A stretch of DNA of 64,000 nucleotides from Kudoa neothunni (taxonomy: Eukaryota > Cnidaria): contig OZ199840.1 of NCBI GenBank assembly GCA_964304625.1, forward strand, positions 7,564,001 to 7,628,000, written 5' to 3'. Shown piece after piece: positions 37,901 to 51,839 of this stretch (the stretch's first letter is position 1; every line of letters begins with the position of its first letter). The notes under the pieces are model-generated. The model searched no databases. It had not been told where the DNA came from and saw nothing but the letters and a program-made list of their open reading frames with translations. The position numbers and the translations under genes are program-made.

Positions 37901-40900
37901 ACTTTTTTACAGTAAGCATAAATTATATTTGTTCGGATCAGGTGTTCATTTTATATCAGAAAACAGTTGCAAAATATCACAAATGATCTCTTAATCCACC
38001 TTTTTAATTTTAGAAAACAGAAATATTTCAATGATATTTTAAGTGAGTTCAATAGTTGATATAAAATAAACTAATCGACCAATGTCACCGTTTCGTAGCA
38101 ATTATGTATTTGATTTTGGTTCTGAGAGTCTATAAGTGAATTGGAAACCTCTAAAAATCTTTTAACTATATTTTTCTCTCAAATAAAATTCTACTCCGTA
38201 GTATTTTATTATCAAATATTTCTGATTAATTAAGTATGAGGCATTTTTTTGTCAGCTGATTTGAACCCATACCTAATTTACTGCCCCAAAAATATTATTT
38301 AACTTTTTTATAACAATTTAACGAGACTTATACGCTTGAATATGTAAAATTAACTGTTAGATCGAGTTAAATTAGATGTGTTTAATTTTAGGATCTCAAA
38401 TAATATAGTCAACATTTTTAAATTTTCATCCTCGTCTTAAGTTAGGGTTCCTCCAAGGTTATGCGAGAAAATATTATGGCCTAATATCCTAATATACGGG
38501 GAATTTATTGGATTAATTTAAAAATTTCTCACCTCATTATCTCTTATTCATGCATTAGTTGAGAATTATTTCGCTCCATATTTTTAATGCTTTGGAGAAT
38601 GATTATAATTTGAATCAGTTGTTCGAAAATTTTTAATTATAATTATATAAATAAGATCAAAAAATATCATTTTTACTTTAATATTAATAGGTGAAAAATT
38701 AGAATCTACGAAAGGATTTTTCGAAAATATAAACTAATAATTAGTTTCAATTAAGTGATTACACAAAAAATGTTAAAAACGAAATGAAAAATCATTTAAA
38801 CTACCCTCCAGATAGAAATAAATCATATTAGCTTAATTTCCAAGTTGTTTCTGTTTCGTGGTTAATTTTTTGAACTTCAGAATTAGACATGAAATTCACC
38901 TCATCATGTATAGTGGCTACGGGAAACGTTAGTGTCTCAGAGAGGTGCAAACCCAACTTTGAGTCAGGAAGCATTGAGATATACATTTACTGCAACGTTT
39001 TCCAACCTTTTTGGTTCGCGGATCCCCGATTAGCTAAGCTAACTGAATAAGAAAACCTAAGCATATTAATTATTTATATTTATAACATTATTGTTCTAGA
39101 ATTATGTTTTTAGATTCGACTTTTATTATAGCCAGGAATTTATGAATGACTAATTTTTTAAGAGTAAAAGCCCTCTTAGCGCACTAACTCCACATTGGAA
39201 AACATTGATTTCCTACCTGGCTGGCTGACTGACTTATCCAAATAAAAACTCATAAAAATTAGTGATGCTATCAGCTGGATGTACGGTTGGAATACTTTAA
39301 AATACCTTTCTATATTCGCATAACATTATATCGGACGCACGCATTTAATTTTAATCCAAAAACATTCTGTTTTTAATTTCAAAAAATTAGCTCAATGAGA
39401 ATATAAAAATTTTCCTTATTTTAATTTTAGTTATGTGCATTTAACCTTAGAAATCCCACCAAAAATAATTACACAAAGGTTCAATGGGCCCCTTTTTGGT
39501 CCAAGTATAAATTGATCAAATAAATTCACCTAATTATCATAAAGTATGTTTTTATATATTATTGAATTATAAAGAATAAACAATATAAATTATTCTAATT
39601 TCAGGAATCTATACACTACAAATATCCATGGAGAGTGATTTTTGTAATATTTAGCTATTCATCGAATCTTTTAATTCTTTGTCATAAATTAAGATTATTT
39701 TTAAAGAAACAAAACTTTAATATATTAGAAAACCTTCTTTTCAAATTATAATATACGATATCGATAAGGGGATCTAAATAAGCACGACGTAATGTTGGTT
39801 GTCGAGTTTTTAAAATGGAGATTAAGTTTATACACCACGAGATTTGCAATAGTTGGGAATAATACGTTTGACTTCGATACCTTCTTCCATTTCAAATAAT
39901 ATGATCATAATATACCATAACTGGCCAAACCGTGGCTCTCGACAAAAAACTTGTTGATTCAAAATTTTTTAAATTCAATAAGCGCTTTAATTTAGAAAAA
40001 TTCATTGTTTGAACTATTTAATCGACTGAAAAAATGAACTCTTCAATTGTAACTTAGTGTTTTTGGTTTGAAAACATAATTACAAACATTTATATAGTTT
40101 CAATATTTGATTCAAGCTAAAATTATTACTAATTTTGTTAGGAAATACAATTAGAACTAATGTTTTTCCATTACCAAAGTGATGGATATCGTAAGAATAA
40201 ACACGCGTTAAAGCTTGAAAAAGGAGGGTACACAAGTGCAAACGAGAATGGCCACAGACTGGCTCCTTGGTTAGTCTAGAAATGACCCAACTCGTCCCTC
40301 GATGCAATCCAAATAACTCGGCACATGCCGTCTCGTAGCTGCGCAAATTATCTGTTAGAATTGGTGCTGAAATGATAGTTCAATTTTTATTATTGTATGA
40401 AAAAAGTTATGGATTCTTCAAATATAAAAAAAATGTGATGACGACAAAAGAATATTCAACCCAGAATGAGAAGAAGAATTCGTCTTTACTGTAATGGAGG
40501 CAAGCCCTTGTGTTTTATTTGCAATGTGTTTTTAAGTCACAACAAAGCTTCTAACCTAAAACGACAGTATGAGAAAAATCCCGGGAAATTTTCTCGTGAT
40601 CGCCCTTGTAAGTCTCAGATAAGAACCAAGAAGTTATGCTCTTTAAAGTCATCATCAAATAACTGCCGGTCACTTTTAACGACATTTTCCACCGAATCTG
40701 TTGTATCAACTGAAGCTAGTTTCATTATTTCAGGGAATATTTCTCATGAAAAACGTCCATATTCTGATGGGGAACTCGCCAGGAAGAATATTGCTGAAGT
40801 TGTCGCAGTTTTAGATCTTAAAAACGGAAGACTTCAACGTTTGATAGAACAAACATCAGTTTCTCGTCACTCGATAGAAAGGCGAATCTCTCAATCTCAA

Positions 40901-43900
40901 ATAAGTGCTGATGTTTGCGATAAACTACAAAATGATCTGAAGAATTCGATTACTTTTAGCTTACCTCTCGACGAATCAACGGACATTCAAGATAATCTCA
41001 AATTGACCAATATTCATTCGCTGTTTTATATGACCTAACAATTAAGGTGGAATTGTTGGATTTGGTGGCATTGAAAGAAACTACTCGTGGCGTTGACGTT
41101 AAAAATGCACTAGTTCCAGCCTTAACAAATGCTGGCGTTCAGTTATGTAATCTCGTTAGCATTTAGACAGATGGAGCCCTTGAGACGGTAGATAAGAACG
41201 TAGGCTTAATTGCGCTTATGAAAAATGATCCAAGGTTTTGAAAACTTATTCCCGTACATTGTATTATTCATCGCAAATATCTGGTTGCAAAATACTTCAA
41301 ATTTGAAGTTGTAATGAAGTGTGTACTCGAAATTGCCAATTATATACGATCAAATGGGAAGACTCATCGACAGTTCGGAAATTTTGTTGAAAAACTTGAG
41401 ATTGATGATAAACCTAACGATGTTTCATTCTACTGTATTGTGAGATGGCTGTAAACTAGAAATGTCTTGAATAGGTTTGTGGAACTTTTAGAACCGATTA
41501 GCTCACTCCTTAATGAAAACAACAAATCACACCATCAACTTGAAAATAATCAATGGCTCTACGATTTGATGTTTTTTATTGACATAACGAACCATCTTCA
41601 AAACCTCAATTTGGCATTACAAGGAAAGAATAAATTGGTTTCCGATCTTGTTCAAACAATGTTCAGCTTCGAGAATAAAATGCGGGGTTTCCAGCGAGAC
41701 GTAATATCAAGAAACTTCATTTATTTTCCAAATCTCAATAGACAACGAAATTCATTCCCTGATGATGTAATATAAAATGAGAAATTGGAAGAATATAGCT
41801 GCAAACTAGAGCGAATTATGAATGAATTTAAAGATCGTTTTGATAATTTACGGAAACTGAAACTATGCTTTATGTTCCTCATCAACCCATTTGTGATCGA
41901 TGTAGTTAATGAAGGTTGTAAAAATCTTGAACCGCTGGTCACCAATTTTTCAACTGTGGAAATGGAACTAATGGATTTTCAAGAAGACCTAGCTTTAAAG
42001 ATGATTCATAACTCCAAGTCACCACTAGAATTTTGGAAAAACGTATCAGGAATGAAATATCCAAAATTAAAAGAAATGAGTATTAAACTTATTCCTATTT
42101 TTGGAACAACTTATTGTTGTGAATCCCTTTATTCCACATTGGAGTTAGTGAAATCGAAGTATCGCGGATCCCTCACAAACAAACACTTGACGGATTCAAT
42201 TCGTACGGCTTTAACAGCGTATGAACCAGATTTACATCGGCTCACTGATAATACGGAAACATAAAAAAACTTGTTTCATTAGAAACAATTTATAGAAATA
42301 TTTTTCGAATGCATTTATTTATTGTGTTGTAATTTTATTCGCAAATATTTAATTATATTTTTTGTTAGGCTACCATACACGATTAAATATGAAAAATATT
42401 TTATTATTTTTGCGGCCTTTTTCACAGAGAAAACATTTCTTGGATCATTAACTACTAATATACTGTTCTTGAAAAACTATCATGAATTATACCTATAAAA
42501 ATTATATGTAAGTTTTCCAACGATTAGTTGAATAAGAAAATAATTTAAAAAGCTTTATTTATAATTCTACAACATTTTCCATTAAGATGTATCAAAAATT
42601 TCCGAAAGTGTAGGTTTTAAATAAGGAGGAGATACATACAAAAAAATTTTTAACACCTTTCTGCCCTTTAGAATTTTGGCGCCCTTAAAGTTGGTCCCCA
42701 TTCTAGGCAAGTCTGGCTACCCCCGTAATATACAGAAGTTGTGGAGTGACAAAGATGATACCTGTCGTTGGATGGCGACCATGATTCCGTGGAAACAACT
42801 TTATGACCTTACTGTGTAAATAATACGTCGTCATAGTTTTTATTAAACTATGTTGAATTGCATTGAAAAATTATTTTGTTGTAGTCTACGTTATTATATG
42901 AAGAAATTTGATGATAACTAATTTTATTATGTACAAAACTTAATCCTCTTTTTAAACATTCCACAACTAATATTACATCGTGTTTATTCAGGTATTCGTA
43001 TCAATTTTGTATATTATGACATTGAAATAATGCTTTTAATATATTAAAGTTTAGTTTCTTTCCTAACAACCTTAATTTATGGTAAAGAATTAAAAGATTC
43101 AATGGATCACTAAATATTACAAAAGTCACTCTCTACGGATAAATTTAATTTATAGATTCCCGAAATTATTACATAAAATATCATTTCTCATTTTTAGTTA
43201 AATAAACTATAAAAGGACTCTGTACGATAATAAAGAGACTTTACTTGATCAATTTATACTTGAACCAAAAAGGGCCCACTGAGCCTTGTGTAACTTTTTG
43301 AAAAATCTGATAAAAACATATATTGGATGAACAAAAAAATTTTGACTCATAAATATAATTACATAAAATTTATGATATAATTTACGTAACATTAATTTTG
43401 TTATATAGAATAACTCTATAATTTTATAAGCACTTAATTAAATTTCGGAACGAAAAGGGCCCACTGAGTTTTCTAAGGTTAAATGCGCATTGGCTGTGAA
43501 ACGCTCAATATTTAATCTGAGAAACGATTAAGGTAAATAATTGTCATCCAAATACGAAAAAAATTATATAATTATAGTTACACCCCTAGATACGCAATTA
43601 AGATACAGAAGTAATCATTTTCCGCTATTATTCGAGCTTATCAACAAGGATTATAATTTCGAATAAAATTACTAAAAAAAATTTATATTAAATTCATTAC
43701 GAAAAAAAGAAGACAAAAAATGTACAGCTATTCCGCATAAAATTCTTAAGAATCAATAATATACTTTAATAATGCACTCTTAAAAGATTAATTTAAATTA
43801 AAGCTAACAAAAAATATGCATAAATGTATTTAATTATAGATTATTAGGTTAATCGGTGGAACTAATGTATCATATTATGCAAACTTAAGGATTTAATTGA

Positions 43901-45333
43901 TTACTCAATAAAAATCAACTTTAGCAAGATTAAAAAACATGAATTTATACATACTTCGAGACCTTCGAGACCAAATCTTTTTTCCGATGGATACTTCTTA
44001 GCCAGATACTTTTCGAACCTAAACATAATCAAAATAGATCAAACAATGATTGTGTGGTTATGAATCTTTAATTCATAAGACTGTATAATAATACATAGTG
44101 GCCTTTATCAATCGTTCTAACAATAATAATCTATCCTGTTGAGTAATTTTAAATCTTGAGCCATTTTCCATGGCGTCTTGGATCCATTTTTCTAAATTAA
44201 ATAACGGCCAAAATTAACATCTAAAATATTAACACACAGGAGGCCATTTTAGGTATATTTAATAAAAATTTGAAGTTTAGTATTTATTCATGAACAAATA
44301 CTAAAGTTTATACTATTTTATTCTAATAATAAAACTTTTACACTAACAGATAGTCGTAATATGAGTGATATGAGTAATAAAGTAAAATACTAGTATTCCA
44401 ATCTAGAATGTATTTGTACTCTACTCCAATGTTACCACAATAGATTTTCTAGTCGACAACGAAAATGATCGTTAACAAATAAATTAACACAAGGTACATC
44501 CAACTGTTTGATCAGATCTCGAAGTTGGATAGGTGTTCCATCAGTAGCCTCAAATATATCAACAGGGATCACAAAATACTTTTCCAAATCGCCTTCATCT
44601 AATCCAACTGACTTAATGATCAACTACACTAATTGTACCTAGGCCATGAAAAGTGTAATTCAACATATCAGCTGTATGGAAATGGGAGCGTTCTCCTATT
44701 TCCAAAGCAAGGGGATCTACAGTTGCTCGTAGATGGCCGCAACCCTAAAAAAATCAACGCCACCTCATAAAAGTTATTCAGGGGAAATTAATAACATCGA
44801 AAATAATTTAAATGAGGAAGGAATTTTAGTTGATAAAAAAATACTTGATAAGCTTTGATTAGCGAGAATACTTTGGCTAGGTCAGTAGAAGCAGTTACAG
44901 TCTCAGTTTCGGTTCCGGTTATCCTTATTTCTGTTGGTATTGTAGAGAATTGTTGGAAGTTGACTTTTTCGGGTTTAAATCTCTCTGGAGGTGTATATAT
45001 ATGCCCAAAATCTGACCCAATTTGATAATTTTTGAAAATTGCATTCCATGACTAACGCAACGCATTAATAACGGCATTTGTTTATACGTTCAAAGTAAAA
45101 GGGAGAATATCTTTTAATTCCCCCTCAAATGTAATTAATTCAGGCAAAATAAAAATTAATTAGAAAATATTTTGAGGCAAAATTATACAAATATTTAAAC
45201 GATTGCAACCATTTTAATGTATAATTCGGTGTGGTATATCAAACTTACACCATGCACAGATTTTGGATCATCCAACCAACATTTATACATTTCTTCCATG
45301 TAGGTAGAATTGGTGCCATTTAGAAAGGACATA
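34978..45333 (-). CDS. OGDH: 2-oxoglutarate dehydrogenase E1 component
   Basis: Mitochondrial TCA-cycle enzyme, the thiamine-diphosphate-dependent E1 decarboxylase of the 2-oxoglutarate dehydrogenase complex. The minus-strand gene has many exons. From the N-terminus: [21 protein letters not shown] (about 45245-45333), SWNAIFKNY...LIKAYQ (about 44850-45055) and [15 protein letters not shown] (about 44640-44750). [11 protein letters not shown] follows (44432-44623), then [14 protein letters not shown] (about 44110-44190) and EKRFGLEG (about 43960-44020). After a 6.1-kb intron come [20 protein letters not shown] (37583-37830), the ThDP motif GDAACAGQG (37165-37449) and [20 protein letters not shown] (36843-37127). 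[20 protein letters not shown] (36130-36420), [20 protein letters not shown] (35711-35953) and the C-terminus [12 protein letters not shown] to the stop at 34978 finish it. ATG 45333 gives MSFLNGTN but leaves no targeting peptide, so a further 5' exon is likely. Confidence 0.92.
38993..39207. mobile_element. 215-bp hAT MITE in OGDH intron
   Basis: The ends CAACGTTTTCCAACC and, reverse-complemented, CAATGTTTTCCAATG are inverted repeats of hAT type. The flanking 8-mers atttactg and atttccta agree at six of eight positions, consistent with an aged target duplication. Non-coding. Confidence 0.7.
39445..43478. mobile_element. 4-kb element with long inverted arms and TTAA flanks
   Basis: The left arm (39445 to about 39770) and right arm (about 43007-43478) are inverted copies. 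Shared tracts include ggcccctttttggt/accaaaaagggccc, aagtataaattgatcaa, gtgatttttgtaatattta, gaatcttttaattcttt and aactttaatatatta. The outermost bases are CCTTAGAAA at both ends, each bordered by TTAA, as in piggyBac-like insertion. The right arm has an extra 180 bp or so, with a second copy of the gggcccactgag motif. The only coding content recognised is a hAT transposase (40466-42264), which may be a later insertion. It sits in the large OGDH intron, antisense coding. Confidence 0.75.
40466..42264 (+). mobile_element. hAT transposase (SCAND3/GTF2IRD2-type), decayed
   Basis: It starts with a BED-like finger ([20 protein letters not shown]) and then [20 protein letters not shown], the first catalytic Asp region. 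A middle part runs 41100-41775. The C-terminal dimerisation part is 41785-42264, with [18 protein letters not shown] and [19 protein letters not shown] and [11 protein letters not shown]. Stops after 41035, near 41164, 41240 and 41453 and at 41773 interrupt the frame, so it is inactive, though the sequence is otherwise well preserved. No hAT terminal repeat with target duplication was found; a gtagccagacttgcc-like tract at about 42705-42725 (reverse complement) might be one end. Confidence 0.85.
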
Positions 45334-46854
45334 TTCCTCCGATTTGGTTTAAGTTGCAATGATTTATTGTAACAGATAGCTTTCTTATAGGTACAACATT
45401 GTGCTTCTTGATCAAAAAAAGATCATTATTTTGAAAATTAAAATTAATTCACGTGTCGTATGAAGAAGACAATGTTTGGGACCCACTAAACTCCTCATTA
45501 TTAAATGTCGCACGCACTACTACGAAAATCGTTTTTGTATTAAGTCGGACCGCTGATAAAAATAATTTAAAGTAGAGGGTTGGTTTTAGCACGTGATGTA
45601 AAATCCACTCGATTATACGCTAAAAATGCATTAAATCCGTTTGTTATTTAAATATTACTAATCACCGACAATCACGTGAATTGTTTATGATCCTGAAATC
45701 AGCCACTTTCTTATTTAGTTGCATAGCTTTAAGGTAGCAACGGGTGTTTATGTATTGCACCTTTGAGAAAATTACTGCCAATTAGATTCCACAATCACTG
45801 TGGTCCCATTCCAACTTACCGTTATTATTCAATCGTCGTCTTAATCCCCATGGCTCTTAAGTTCATCATATCAATTCAACACGTTTATACAGATGTCTAT
45901 TAAATTATTTTAAACAATTTATTTGAAAAATTTTAAATTTCCTATGAACAAAGAGATAAAAAACATAGTTTATCTTGGGATCATGTGACTACATCATTGT
46001 GTAAGTAGATATTTGAATGAAAAATAAACCGATCTCATGAGGATACCGCTCTATAGAGATTGATAAATCAAAGAATTTAAAACTCTATATATAATAATAA
46101 AAGAAGTTTCATTATTAATAAAAAGATAATCATCTCAATTTAGCTCTTTTCTTTTAATGAATTGATTATCTGTTTGCCCTGTCATTAGATTAGCTCTTCC
46201 TTGTCAACGATCAATGATAACGACGATTGTTTGAGCTATAAATTTCGAGTTTTCTCGATTGAGAATAAATCTAGGCGATTGGATTTATAAAAATTGTGAA
46301 TTAACACTCGTACTGAGTCGACAGTTTCCACCTTTAAATGTGATTGGGGTCGTTTTTGTCCCCAGGATAGAAATAATAGTTTTACGAATAAATTACTCCA
46401 TTAAAAACTACAAACATATTAAAATTTGGGAAATATAATTATCTAGTTATAATTTTGGATGCAAGTTTCACAAAATAGTGATATGAGAGTTACACATAGG
46501 TTTCATTTTCATACGATTTTGATGGCAAATTGAACGTTAATTATTATGCTCTCCTGGGCGAATGGAACATCTTATCCTCTAATTTAAATCTCTTTTTTAC
46601 TCAATTTAAACTTATAAATTGTCCTTTGTTATACATCGTTCAACATTTTTATCAAATTATAATAATCAGTGATTTCTCTTTTCTCTTAAACATTACAGTT
46701 ATAAATAGACATAATGAATCGAGCACTCTTAGTTTTAAATGAATGGGTCATAAAAACCACGCAATAGCGAGTCTTTACATATAGATAATTTTTTTTATTT
46801 TTTAATGTTAACTATGTTTACAGGATGATAGAATGAAAACAATACCAAAAAAAG
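45334..46854. other. OGDH 5' flank, no further gene seen
   Basis: Should hold the missing OGDH first exon (targeting peptide) and promoter, but I cannot fix an exon. No other coding sequence is supported. Confidence 0.4.
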
Positions 46855-48467
46855 CACTGACTATTGCAACGGATGGGAATATCTAATAAAATGACGTTCG
46901 TATCAAAATTTAAATTCCCCAAATACATATAATAAAAAGTGAATTATTAATAAATAAATTTTCAAAAGAAAATAAGTTAGTTGACTTTCTACCTGTAAAT
47001 TGACCAATTATGCATAAATTAAGCCGAATCTTTCTTCAAGAATTTATATTTGAATTGTATTTTGAGTAACCTTGAATATAAGTATCGTAATTTTTAGAAG
47101 AAATTACAAGGAACGATAAACTTACCAAGAGATTTAGAGCGCATGCTAAAAATACTCTAATGCGTTCCATCTTGTTTCTGTCAATTCTATCATATTTCCT
47201 TGATAAAACGTAGATAAAAACAATCAATAATATTTTTTAGTTAATTTTATTATAAAAGTGGATATAACCGTTTTTAAGATGAAATAATTGTGATTTTAAA
47301 TTGCTCATTGATATTTTCTAGGTAATCTAATGACTGTTAGATCGTAATCATTAGGTCGCCCTACTGTTCTTATTTTGGAGGAAGATTTTAAATCTATATA
47401 AAATTGAATTAACAAATTCTGTATGATTATTTAACTGCGGAAATTATCGTCGATTTCGCGCTCATCTATCTGCTGGTCATTTTTCATACTATGCAAGTCT
47501 TAAGATGGGTCATTAGTAAGTAACCTGGTTGAGGGTGCCTCATAAATTTCATTCTTTTCATTTGTTTGAAGTTTGATATCTAATATTTATTTGAGCAACT
47601 TATATTTATATCATCTCTTTTTTAAATTGGCTCGTTATTTTATACCTGATTATCGTATTTCGAATTATTCTCGTTGATTTCACTCTGTACTTAAAGTTAG
47701 TCACATCATTGTAAATGAATATTTTATAACTATGTTTAATAATTTTCCAGTTACAAACATTATTATCTCCAATATAATTTCAATTTCCCTAATATCAATT
47801 ATTGAGTTGAGGATAAATTCATCGCAATATTCTGCAGACGTTGACATGTGTTGGTTTGTATAGACTTATGCATTTTATAAGCAATTTGAACAGGTTCAAG
47901 TTTATCTTCAGATATTTCTTGTCATTTAACACTGTCACTATGTTTAGCATTATTATTAGATGGGAAATATCTTTTTCAAAATAAATCAAATGGTAATGTT
48001 ACGTAGAGTTGAAATTAATATTAATACTAAAACGATAAATGGGTATCTTTATCGATAAGGTCCATTATAAAAATTAAAACCACCAACGAAATGTCAAAAC
48101 AATTAATCGAATTGAAATAATATCGTTAAGCAGTTTATTTACAATCATTGTTGCAAACAAACCACAATAACACAAGCGTACGTATTCTTAATTAACTTAT
48201 CGTATATATCGATACTTCTTGATGTATAAAACCAACACAACAAGATTTGAAAACCACTCATATATATTAGCTAAAATATTAATATACTGAAGAAAAATAT
48301 CAAGCAATGTATATTAGGCCAATTTATAGGTGTAAAGTCAATTGGTTTATTTTTCTTTGAATATTTATGTATTAATAGTTCATTTATTAATATATGCATT
48401 TATGAAGTTAAAAGTTTGATATGAGCGTTATTTTAATAGATACTCCCATCCGTTACAATAGTCATTG
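46855..48467. mobile_element. Unclassified DNA element with about 42-bp terminal inverted repeats
   Basis: The left end (46855-46896) starts CACTGACTATTGCAACGG; the right end (48425-48467), reverse-complemented, starts CAATGACTATTGTAACGG. Similarity runs on through gatgggaatatctaa/gatgggagtatctat to aaaatgacg/aaaataacg. No target duplication is obvious, so the superfamily is open (CACTG ends recall CMC/EnSpm). Inside, an ATG at 47169 on the minus strand begins a hydrophobic MERIRVFLACALNLL followed by GTAAGT, which could be a signal-peptide exon, but I cannot extend it. Confidence 0.65.
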
Positions 48468-51400
48468 CCTACCATAAAACTAGGTCTCTCTCTAAAAAGA
48501 ATAACGTCAATATCATGGAATTGCGCAACACCCAATCTCGACAGTAGTACACATTTGAAATATTGTGTTGGCTCCTCCCTTGGTTTAGTTGTAAAAAATA
48601 ATCATCTCCGATAATTTTTTCGGATGATTCATATAAATAACTGGCTCATGATGAAATGAGCCTAGGTTGAGCAGGAATTTATTATTTTAAGACATATCGC
48701 TTAGCATTTAGTGATGGCAGACTTTTTGTGAAATGTGATGTATATTATTCTCTTGTTCTAAAAGATAAATGAGCAGATGAGTCATATTCTATTCAAACAT
48801 TAAATTTATTTCCTATATTTTATTTCTTATTACTTTAATCATCATGTTAGAAGAAAACGATGTCAAAGGAGATGCCAGAATTATATAATAACTTCACATC
48901 CGATATTTATATACGTGGACTTTAAGAGTTCTGTTACAATATATGGCGTATCCGTTCGGTCGTTACAAAATTTGAATTCGTCTAATCTAAAAAATCTTGT
49001 AATAGTTGTCTTTAAGCTGGAGTTGAGGCATTCTAATCTATTGTTTGTTAGGTTGTCGTAATGATGCCATTCATTACTAAAGGAAATTATTCATTGGGAA
49101 CGAGTTGGGTCTCACTTTTTCCCGAATTAAGCATTAAAATCTTCATAACTGTGACTGTATAGTTATGTAAGTAAGAATTTATATGAGTTCTTCGTTTTTA
49201 GTATACATCATTTTTTAAACATTATCCAAAATAATATATTTCATTTTTTTATATTATATCTAGTAAGCTTCAATTCTTGCTGGAAAATTTGTATCGCATG
49301 AAATTTACAGGGAATTAATGCAGAATGATTTTTCAAAGCTTAACGAAATTTAAAAGCCTTATTAATAACAATGGGCAGTACTTTTAATTATATAAAAGGA
49401 AAATTGTTATTAGTTGATCGATACATCAGTTGATAACGACTTCAATTTCCTCATCCATAATTCAGGCACTGCTTTCGGAAGATGATCCCATCGAATCTTC
49501 TGTAACCGTCAGATACAGGGTACATTGTAATACAGGAATATAAAAATTATTAAAAATAGGTATGGTATAACATGCCAAAATTCATAAATAAATCATAATG
49601 AATTTAGTGGTTTGTAAGGTGCATCAACTAAAAGCAACTCGGGGGAAATGGAACAATCTTGTTCATTTCTTCTTTTAAAAATAACCTTACATTAATTTGA
49701 TTGTCTTCACCAACCAATATTCACACGTCTAAATTATAATCAACGCTGAGCGATGGAAAAATATAGTTTATATCAGTTATTTTATTTGATATATTTATTT
49801 TGGTATTATGTACTGACTTCAATGTAATGTTTCCCCTGTCTATTGCTGGATTTTAGACCGCAACAATTTTTTATTGGCGCTCAAAGAAATAAACTCTGAT
49901 ATAAAATCTTTATTCTATTCCGATTTACGTTTTGGTTAAAAATAGCTAAAAAATTCATTTGTTTCGTGATTATGATTCAAATTCAAGGATCTAACTTCAA
50001 CTATTTGTCCATGGGAACTAATACTCGAAGTTACATGAACCAGACATTCTCCTTTTAAGTCTAGCTTTGTCTTACGCCATTTGACCTGTATTGATACTGA
50101 TTATTAACATAGCATATTTATGTTATTGAATAATACACCAAAACCTCATTAAATGTTTTGAGGAGAATTCGCTTGATTTTGTTTATTTTATAGAATCGCG
50201 CTTCGTTAGGTTATTTTACATTTTCTTTTCGTATAACTGTATGGAATCTTTAAGATGCGTATATGAGGTAAACTTTTTACTCACCATAAAAATATCAATT
50301 CTCATGCCATCTTCCATTGCACTTGTTTGCGTAAGAGTTATCTGCATTGAACTTAAATATTTCTTTTCAGCTAAGTAATTTACATAAATTCATAACAAAA
50401 AGCGTAATACATATTACTTTTAAACCAATGAATTACATTAGATGCGATATCGAATGAATTATATGCGAAAAAAATAACCTGACAAATCGCCATGTAGTAT
50501 AGATAGGAATTTATGGGAATTGAGCAAACAAATGTGTTTAATATAAGCAAAGTCAAATATTTGGTCATATAATTGTATTGCTAACTCATTTGACACACAT
50601 CTGTGGTTTTGTGCCGTGAAATCTGAATAACTAAATATCAACTATCGGTTCGTTATGATAATAAACAACCTGAAAAATTTTAAATAAATCTTAACTTTAT
50701 GTATTGTGAAAATCATGATTAACAATATTTAACTTTATATAGACTTTTGACAGTTCAATTAACTTTGATAATGTCAGCATCTACAGGCCGATAATTTGAC
50801 ATTAAATAATAAACCATAAATCATTTATTAAAAAATCTGATTGAATATGTGACGGATGACACGCGTCAACCACGTTTAGATTAGCCGTTCCTAGTCGGTA
50901 GTTATATTGTATTATTGATCATGGCGTCCTCTCATGACAACGCGACAAATTCCACTGTTACAGAATAAATGGGGAAAATTAAATGATTTGGGAATATTGA
51001 GAAATTCATTAGCATGTCAATAGCCAGTACCGACAAAGGATTATGCTCTAGCGTGTCAATAACAAATGTCCCTTTCCTTGATGCGTCTAATGGCTAATCT
51101 GGGATTCAGGGGTTAATCATATTTGATAATATTTGCAACAGCTTTAACCTAGAAATTTTAGATGAAATAAATTTTAAAAATTTTATTCGATTTCTATCAA
51201 TTCAGGTTTTCTATAAATACGATAATTTATAGGGTTATACTTTAAGTATCAGGAATTAATTGAAATTAAAAAAATATTGTGAGAAACTTTCTATGCACGA
51301 TTAATAAAACGTAAGTTTTAACTTACTTACATTAGTACTTTAAATTAAAAAATGTAATTATGAGTGTAATCATAATCTTGTTCTCACTGAATAAGATGTA

Positions 51401-51839
51401 GTGATTCATTCGGTTTCATTAATTAATATTTTACAGATATATAAGTTATGTGATAGGAGTGTAATAGGATTTGTTACTTTATGAATTCTAATAAAGGCTT
51501 ATCTTTAAGCATTTGAGTCAATAAACACGATATTTGTATAGTTAATTTGTTATTATAGGTTATAAATTATAACTTATATTTTAGGAGGGTACAAAAATAA
51601 TCACCCTAACAACTGTCGATATATTAAATATTGAGAATAGTCAGTTCAGCGGATATCTGACTATGCCGTGCATATGCTCTTTACAATGAAATCTTATATC
51701 TTTATCTAACTAGCATAAATGCCTACTCGGTCTCACTATAGGCAACAATTATAGAATGTAAAAACTAAAAACATAATAGTAACCATTTGCGAAAATTCAG
51801 CTCATAAAATTGTTAATCAACTAGATCATCCTATATATA
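48468..51839. other. Gene-poor AT-rich stretch
   Basis: Read on both strands. Only short, AT-driven frames (60 to 70 codons) with no family resemblance or splice structure. I see no RNA gene and no defined repeat end. Confidence 0.45.

Noticed and set aside
40080-40346. 88-codon minus-strand frame in the OGDH intron
   Set aside because: It does not match OGDH or any transposase I know and lies inside the inverted-arm element; I could not support it as a gene.
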